A stretch of 55,584 bases of DNA from an uncultured Gardnerella sp. (GTDB taxonomy: Bacteria > Actinomycetota > Actinomycetes > Actinomycetales > Bifidobacteriaceae), in assembly GCA_947289115.1 (NCBI GenBank), contig CAMYPG010000007.1, positions 1-55,584 of the forward strand. Reading direction: 5' to 3'. The translations under genes and the position numbers were made by a program. Positions 50,524 through 55,584 of this stretch are shown here, piece after piece (position 1 is the stretch's first letter; the number at the start of each line of letters is the position of its first letter). The notes below the pieces were generated by a model, which was not told where the DNA came from, made no database searches, and worked only from the letters and a program-made list of their open reading frames with translations.

Positions 50524-53500
50524 TTAGTTTTCACTAAATTCTTGAGAGCTTTCTGTGGATTCTTGAGATTCTTGAGATTCTTGAGATTCTTGCGAATCCT
50601 CAGATTCCTCAATTTTCCCGACTACCTGCGATTCTCCACTGCTTTCTGCAGATTCACTACTCGCATCTGCTGCAGAAAAGTCGCCAGCAACCGAAGATTC
50701 GTCAACACTGTCAACACTGTCAACAACACTATCGCCTGCATCGTCACCATTATCAACGTCATCTGCAACTACAGCATTCACATCATTATCGTTATCGTCT
50801 TTATTATCGTTACCGTCTTTTTCGTCACTTTTACGCAAAGACTCCTCCAAGAAAGCCGACGACGCTGCAGCAGCCGCAATACGCGCTAATTTGGCGCGAA
50901 CATCCGCACTGGACTCCTGTTTAACCACAGGCATAGGGTCCGCAATACTTCCATGACCATGCTTATTGGTTTTAATAAACGGATCACCGCCCTTAAGCGC
51001 GTAAGGATCCGCATACTCCGAAGACACAGTCGGCTCGTCGTGAAGAATAAACCCACGACCCTTGCAAGTCGGGCACTCCTCCGAAAACGCCTCGACCAAA
51101 CCCTGTCCAACACGCTTACGAGTCATTTGGACAAGACCAAGAGATGTAACCTCCGCAACCTGATGCTTTGTGCGGTCGCGCGCAAGACACTCAACAAGAC
51201 GGCGCAAAACAAGATCGCGGTTCGCTGGCATAACCATGTCAACGTAATCAATCATAACCATGCCGCCTATATCGCGAAGTCGCAGCTGTCGCGCAATCTC
51301 CTCGGAAGCTTCCAAATTGCAGCGAGTCACAGTCTCTTCCAGCGACTTTCCGCGACCAATAAAACGACCCGTATTTACGTCAATCGTTGTCATTGCCTCC
51401 GTTCGGTCAATAACAATCGAACCGCCTGCAGGAAGATAAACCTGGCGCTCCATGCCCTTTCTAAGCTGGCTGTCGATTTGCCACTTGTCGAACACGTCTT
51501 TACCTTCATGCTCTGCAGGATCCCAGTACTCAATCTTGCTTCGCAAATCAGGAGCCATCATCTCCAAGTATTCGCAAATGCGGTCGTATGCACCCTTGCC
51601 TTCCACAATCATCTTTTGGAAGTCATCGTTAAAAATGTCTCGAACAACGCGAATCGCCACATCTGGCTCGCCTTGCAAAAGCTTTGGACGCTTTCCGTGC
51701 AAGAACTCTTCTCGCTTCGCTTCGATTCGTTCCCACTGTTTTACAAGCGATTCAAGGTCTTTTTCAATCGCATCTTCACTAGCACCATCTGCGGCGGTTC
51801 TAATGATTATGCCCATGTCTTTAGGCGCGATTTTGCTTACGATTGCGCGAAGTCGGCTGCGCTCACGGTCGGATAGCTTGCGACTTACGCCCGTCATCGC
51901 TCCAGACGGAACAAGCACAAGGAACCTACCAGCAAGCGTTACTTGAGATGTTAGTCGCGCACCCTTATGGCCTATAGGGTCTTTAGTAACTTGCACTAAA
52001 ACAGGGTCTCCTGCCTTAAACGCAAGCTCCATTCTTCGCGGCTGTCCTTCTAATCGGGTTGTATCCCAGTTGACTTCGCCAGCGTAAAGTACGCCGTTTC
52101 GGGCTTGACCAATGTCTACGAACGCTGCTTCCATGCTTGGCAGCACATTTTGTACACGACCAAGGTAAATATTCCCAACGGTTGCAACTTCTTGAATATC
52201 AGAAACATAGTGTTCTACAAGAATATTGTCTTCAATTACAGAAATTTGCGTGTGACGATCGCGTTCACGCACAACCATAAGTCGGTCAACGTTTTCACGC
52301 CTTGCCAAAAAGTCTTGCTCCATAAGCAAGTTTTGACGATTACGCTCTCTGCGATTGTCACGACGACGCTGTTTTTTGGCTTCAAGTCGCGTAGAACCTT
52401 CAATATCCGTAATCTCGTCAATATACTGCTGTTTTCTAGATCTTCGACTAGATGAATCGGAGTCTATTGACGCAAAACGCGATTGTGTGCTTTGTGAATT
52501 TTGCGAACTTTGTGAGCTTGAGGAACTTTGAGACGAATCGTCAGAAGATTTCGACCTGCGACGACGGCGACGACGAGTGTACACTTCCTCGTCATCTTGA
52601 GATCGCAACTCGTCTGGATCTGGAATTAAATCGCGGTCTTCTTGAGACACTTCTATTTCGTTTATGTCATAATCGTCAGCATATGAAGAATCATCCGAAG
52701 ATAGGTCGGATGTTGTTCTACGGCTTGATCTATCAGACTTATCTGTCCTATCTTCCTTATCTGCGCGAGACGGTCTGCGACGACGGCGACGACGGGTTAT
52801 CATTTCTCCGTCTTCATCATCATTATTTTCTAAATCAGAAGTTTTTGTATACTTGCGGGTTGATTCAGAATCTACATCATTATCTGACTCAACACTATTT
52901 TCAATTCTTTCGTCAATTACATCATCGATTGGAGAATAAACTATGTCGTCGTATTCAAGGTCTTCTTCTATTTGCTCGACTTCTGCGGCGGCGCGTCTTT
53001 CGGCAGCGTTTAGTCTGCGATTCTTGCGTGACTTTCTATGATTTTGATCATCGTAATTATCCTGATTGTCACGATTCTTACGACCATTATTGTTATTCTC
53101 GCTATATTTGTCACCATTATCTTTGTCAAGGTTAGCTTTATCAAAATTAGACTTATCCAAGCTATCCTTATCTAGATAATCTCGATTATTTCTACTTATT
53201 CTGCTATCGCTTCTATTATCAATTTCGTTTAAATCTTCAGGATTTGCACGATTGGATCGATCTGTGCGATCTGCACGATTTACTCTAGAACGCACACGAA
53301 TAACACGTGTATCATCGTCAGATTCAGAATCATAGTTATCGTCAAAATTGTTACGATTATTGCGATTTTTGCGACTACGTACTCTACTTAAATCCTCGTC
53401 TTCATTGCGATTCTTCCTGTCATTCCTGCCAGAACGCGTTTTACGCAACTTTCGTGAACTGCGACTATTGTCTTTGTCTAAATCATCTCGACTGTTTTCT

Positions 53501-53979
53501 CTATCGCTTTCATTTGCATCATCGTCGTAATCTAAATCGCGCATACGACTATTGTTTTCAGGCAAACGATGAGGTAAAACAGGCTCCTGAAAAAGTAGCG
53601 ATGTTATCGGCCTTACAGGAGTTTGGTGCTCAACAACACTTTCAGATTCAGTTTCCTCAGAGCGTGTATCGTAATCGTTTCCGCCTTGTACGTGTAGTTT
53701 CATCGATTCGCCAGCTGCTCCTGCAACTCTTACAACGCGTCTTCCAGCACGCCTGCGTCTTGTGCTTGACGCTGCGTCTTGCGAACCTGAAACCACATTG
53801 ACAACACCTGCTGTAACGGGTGATGTAACAGTTGAAGCAGCTGCTGATCTTTGATCGTCAGCTGCGTTAGTAGATTCGTTCGCGCTTGAATTTGCTGCTA
53901 CGAATGAAAGATTTTTATCTTCATTTTTATCATTATTGGCTTCGGGCACGGTGAAGCCTTCTCGTGTTACTCTGGGCAC
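50524..53979 (-). CDS. rne: Ribonuclease E/G
   Basis: Endoribonuclease for mRNA decay and rRNA processing, about 1151 residues. The first ~520 residues are low-complexity: Arg/Asp/Asn/Ser-rich, with repeated RRRRRRR-S blocks. S1 domain (IGQARNGVLYAGEVNWD) at roughly 600-690. The RNase H-like and DNase I-like catalytic part follows, with TIDVNTGRFIGRGKSLEETV and MVMIDYVDM supplying the metal Asp residues, and the zinc link CPTCKGRG. An acidic Ser/Glu/Asp tail ends the protein. I put the start at GTG 53979 because AGGAG precedes it; the frame stays open upstream to 54066. The inverted layout, disordered part first, is typical of actinobacterial RNase E. Confidence 0.93.
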   Translation of the reverse strand: MPRVTREGFTVPEANNDKNEDKNLSFVAANSSANESTNAADDQRSAAASTVTSPVTAGVVNVVSGSQDAASSTRRRRAGRRVVRVAGAAGESMKLHVQGGNDYDTRSEETESESVVEHQTPVRPITSLLFQEPVLPHRLPENNSRMRDLDYDDDANESDRENSRDDLDKDNSRSSRKLRKTRSGRNDRKNRNEDEDLSRVRSRKNRNNRNNFDDNYDSESDDDTRVIRVRSRVNRADRTDRSNRANPEDLNEIDNRSDSRISRNNRDYLDKDSLDKSNFDKANLDKDNGDKYSENNNNGRKNRDNQDNYDDQNHRKSRKNRRLNAAERRAAAEVEQIEEDLEYDDIVYSPIDDVIDERIENSVESDNDVDSESTRKYTKTSDLENNDDEDGEMITRRRRRRRPSRADKEDRTDKSDRSSRRTTSDLSSDDSSYADDYDINEIEVSQEDRDLIPDPDELRSQDDEEVYTRRRRRRRSKSSDDSSQSSSSSQSSQNSQSTQSRFASIDSDSSSRRSRKQQYIDEITDIEGSTRLEAKKQRRRDNRRERNRQNLLMEQDFLARRENVDRLMVVRERDRHTQISVIEDNILVEHYVSDIQEVATVGNIYLGRVQNVLPSMEAAFVDIGQARNGVLYAGEVNWDTTRLEGQPRRMELAFKAGDPVLVQVTKDPIGHKGARLTSQVTLAGRFLVLVPSGAMTGVSRKLSDRERSRLRAIVSKIAPKDMGIIIRTAADGASEDAIEKDLESLVKQWERIEAKREEFLHGKRPKLLQGEPDVAIRVVRDIFNDDFQKMIVEGKGAYDRICEYLEMMAPDLRSKIEYWDPAEHEGKDVFDKWQIDSQLRKGMERQVYLPAGGSIVIDRTEAMTTIDVNTGRFIGRGKSLEETVTRCNLEASEEIARQLRLRDIGGMVMIDYVDMVMPANRDLVLRRLVECLARDRTKHQVAEVTSLGLVQMTRKRVGQGLVEAFSEECPTCKGRGFILHDEPTVSSEYADPYALKGGDPFIKTNKHGHGSIADPMPVVKQESSADVRAKLARIAAAAASSAFLEESLRKSDEKDGNDNKDDNDNDVNAVVADDVDNGDDAGDSVVDSVDSVDESSVAGDFSAADASSESAESSGESQVVGKIEESEDSQESQESQESQESTESSQEFSEN
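50559..50594. repeat. In-frame 9-bp tandem repeat in the RNase E tail
   Basis: Four units of ATTCTTGAG (the last is ATTCTTGCG), encoding repeats of Glu-Ser-Gln. Unit-number change would keep the frame. Confidence 0.7.
50675..50692 (-). repeat. Dispersed 18-bp motif, copy in the RNase E tail
   Basis: GAAAAGTCGCCAGCAACC, a perfect match on the minus strand, encoding VAGDFS in the disordered acidic tail. Confidence 0.75.
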
Positions 53980-54114
53980 TATGCTCCTAGCGAAACTCTG
54001 CAATAGTTTCGCGCTCTTAGCCTGAAGAATGCACACGCTTATGCGAGCCACCCCTAAGGCTATCAATAAAGTCTAGCTGCACGACAGCGGACACCAGCCT
54101 CGCCCAAAATCATG

Positions 54115-54174
54115 CGTGAAAATCACGTGAGGGGATCGACGCCGTCGAATGCTCTGGCGGCTTGCAGCGCCACC
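54115..54174 (-). promoter_or_regulatory. Structured 5' leader of the RNase E gene
   Basis: Three hairpins in about 60 nt: CGTGA-AAA-TCACG (54115-54127), TCGAC-GCC-GTCGA (54136-54148), and a 6-bp stem between 54156-54161 and 54169-54174. They lie 135-195 nt before the GTG. RNase E of E. coli autoregulates through a structured leader; here the parallel is inference. Confidence 0.45.
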
Positions 54175-54292
54175 GTTTTCTAGTATGCCATATTGCAACG
54201 TCAAATAACATGCGCCAATAAAAGTAACATACGCCAATAAAAGTCGATTGCGCATTACCCACAATCCAAAAATCAGCGCTAAAATCGTTTTC

Positions 54293-55234
54293 ATGGGTTT
54301 AATCAGTGCTATGCAAGGCTTTTGCGTAATTGGCATCGTAATCGCCGCTGGATATGTAACAGCACGTCTTCGCATCGGCGGATCTCAAGCACAAATGGTG
54401 CTTAATCGCGTAAGCTTCTTTGTATCTAGTCCTTGTTTAATGTTTGCAATCCTTGCAAAAGAGCCAATTTTTGAGATTTTCCACTCGTCAATTTTTGTTG
54501 CGTTTTTCTCCGCAATGATTGTTGGCGTTGCATTTATTCTGCTTAATCGCCTGTTTTTCCACCTTCCTGCGGCAGATTGCACAATTGGCGCGCTTAACTC
54601 GCTTTACTTAAACTCAAACAACATTGGCTTGCCTGTTGCAACTTATATTCTTGGAAACCCTGCACTTGTTGCACCGATTTTAGTTATGCAGCAAGCTGTT
54701 TTTACGCCTGTTGGACTAACGGTTTTAGACGTTACAACTACTGGAAAGTGCTCGCTTAAACGCATTGCTCAACAGCCGCTTAAACAACCACTTTTAATTG
54801 GTTCACTTGGAGGAATTATTATTTCGGCAATTTCCGCAAAAATTGGCTATTTTCCTGTTCCGAATTTTCTTTATGACCCGATTAAAATGATTGGCGATTC
54901 AGCGGTTCCTATGATTTTAATGGCTTTTGGAATGTCACTTTACGGCAGCAAGCCGCTACAAAAAGATTCTAATCGTGCTGCTATTGCGACTGTTGCTATT
55001 CTGAAAAACTTGATTATGCCAATTATTGCGTTTTTATTGGCTTATTTTGTTATGGGTTTCCGAGGTGCCACTCTTTACGCGTGTGTTGTGCTGGCGGCGC
55101 TGCCGACTGGTCAAAACGTGTACAATTACGCTGCAAGATACAATGTTGGCTTGAGTTTTGCGCGCGATGGAATCCTGTTTTCTACGGTTACGAGTCCGAT
55201 TTGTATTGCGTTAATCGCAGCAGTTTTAGGGTGA
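54293..55234 (+). CDS. AEC-family (auxin efflux carrier type) transporter
   Basis: A ten-helix secondary carrier, 313 residues from MGLISAMQGF; the usual AEC N-terminus reads similarly. Seen: QGFCVIGIVIAAGYVTARLR, LYLNSNNIGLPVATYILG (the conserved N-x-G/P helix break), PVGLTVLD, VPMILMAFGMSL and ALPTGQNVYNYAARY. The frame opens 15 codons earlier at a TTG, which lacks family similarity. Bacterial members export organic acids such as malate or malonate; the substrate here is unknown. Confidence 0.88.
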   Translation: MGLISAMQGFCVIGIVIAAGYVTARLRIGGSQAQMVLNRVSFFVSSPCLMFAILAKEPIFEIFHSSIFVAFFSAMIVGVAFILLNRLFFHLPAADCTIGALNSLYLNSNNIGLPVATYILGNPALVAPILVMQQAVFTPVGLTVLDVTTTGKCSLKRIAQQPLKQPLLIGSLGGIIISAISAKIGYFPVPNFLYDPIKMIGDSAVPMILMAFGMSLYGSKPLQKDSNRAAIATVAILKNLIMPIIAFLLAYFVMGFRGATLYACVVLAALPTGQNVYNYAARYNVGLSFARDGILFSTVTSPICIALIAAVLG

Positions 55235-55239
55235 CTAAT

Positions 55240-55463
55240 CCTCCCGCATTTGTTCCCTATTTAAGCAAATCTGACTACAAACATGAGCGCGAGACCTGCC
55301 TTCGCGCTCAAAGCGTAGCGCGCGAAGGCAATTCGGAGCGCTGAGCCGCTCAAACGTAAAGTCCGGTGGACTTTACGCGCGGCGAAGACGTGAGCGCGCT
55401 GTAACGCGCGAGCGATTTTCCCGAGATTGTTTACGTATTTGGAGATTTTGGAAACAAACACGG
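55240..55463. repeat. Modular hairpin repeat, full copy E
   Basis: Order: CCCGCATTTGTTCCC block, AAAGCGTAGCGCGCGAA, GAGCGCTGAGCCGCTC, central palindrome CGTAAAGTCC-GGT-GGACTTTACG (55355-55377), GCGCGGCGAAGACGTGAGCG, CTGTAACGCGCGAGCG, then the TTGTTTACG...GGAAACAAACAC block (55428-55461). The left half matches copy A at 1012; the arms match copies B and D. Confidence 0.7.
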
Positions 55464-55531
55464 GCAAAAACGTGAGCGCACTCTACACCAAACACAATAT
55501 CCACAAAACAACACAAAAAGCCCTCAAACAC

Positions 55532-55583
55532 AAAAAATGCTTCCGGTTTTGCAAGCCCCTAGTAGCAAACAAAACCGAAAGCA
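55532..55583 (-). terminator. Terminator of a gene beyond the right edge
   Basis: TGCTTCCGGTTTTG (55538-55551) pairs with CAAAACCGAAAGCA (55570-55583) with one mismatch. On the minus strand TTTTTTG follows, so it should end a leftward transcript coming from outside the window. Confidence 0.65.
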
Positions 55584-55584
55584 A

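Overview
The window is a 55.6 kb stretch of chromosome from a low-GC actinobacterium. The gene set looks bifidobacterial: an actinobacterial-type RNase E followed by rplU-rpmA-obg-proB, a FasR-like PucR regulator beside birA, a DivIVA-domain coiled-coil protein, and actinobacterial-style serine/threonine kinase and NusG. The A+T-rich composition and A/T-ending codons point within Bifidobacteriaceae to Gardnerella. The genus is inferred, not proven. Most genes lie on the minus strand. I see no phage, insertion sequence, CRISPR array or acquired island.

Layout. At 1-581 is the 5' part of an alanine/lysine-rich secreted protein whose putative promoter has a run of ten G in its spacer. 1.1-5.7 kb holds birA, a large membrane protein and a FasR-like regulator. 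5.7-8.4 kb holds rplKA and rplJL, with the L10 leader and its promoter. 8.6-14.4 kb holds a purine permease and pstSCAB. 14.6-18.8 kb holds mtnN, a small membrane protein, DAHP synthase and ribF. ribF belongs to the nusA-infB-rbfA-truB-ribF translation cluster (17.4-24.9 kb). 25-32 kb holds a lipoprotein, pepC, the DivIVA-like protein, a pyroglutamyl-peptidase homologue, pgeF and an aldo/keto reductase. 32-36.4 kb holds pnp, rpsO and a DedA protein. A membrane protein and tRNA-Ala(CGC) follow on the plus strand, then a membrane Ser/Thr kinase, murA and a metallophosphoesterase. 43.2-44.9 kb holds a candidate small RNA, nusG, secE and tRNA-Trp. 45-54 kb holds an aminotransferase, proB, obg, rpmA, rplU and RNase E. 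An AEC-family carrier and repeats close the window.

Much of the unusual content is not protein-coding. (1) A short motif, GGTTGCTGGCGACTTWTC, recurs about ten times on both strands, between genes and in frame inside unrelated proteins, and once as an inverted pair forming a hairpin. (2) Intergenic modular repeats share conserved arms but carry a central palindrome whose sequence differs from copy to copy while staying self-complementary. (3) Two elements of different length share inverted ends. (4) A G10 tract lies between the -35 and -10 hexamers of a surface-protein promoter, as in phase-variable promoters. (5) An orphan promoter-hairpin-pyrimidine tract-terminator cassette is a candidate small RNA. 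Two enzymes of RNA decay, PNPase and RNase E, both carry long charged low-complexity tails.
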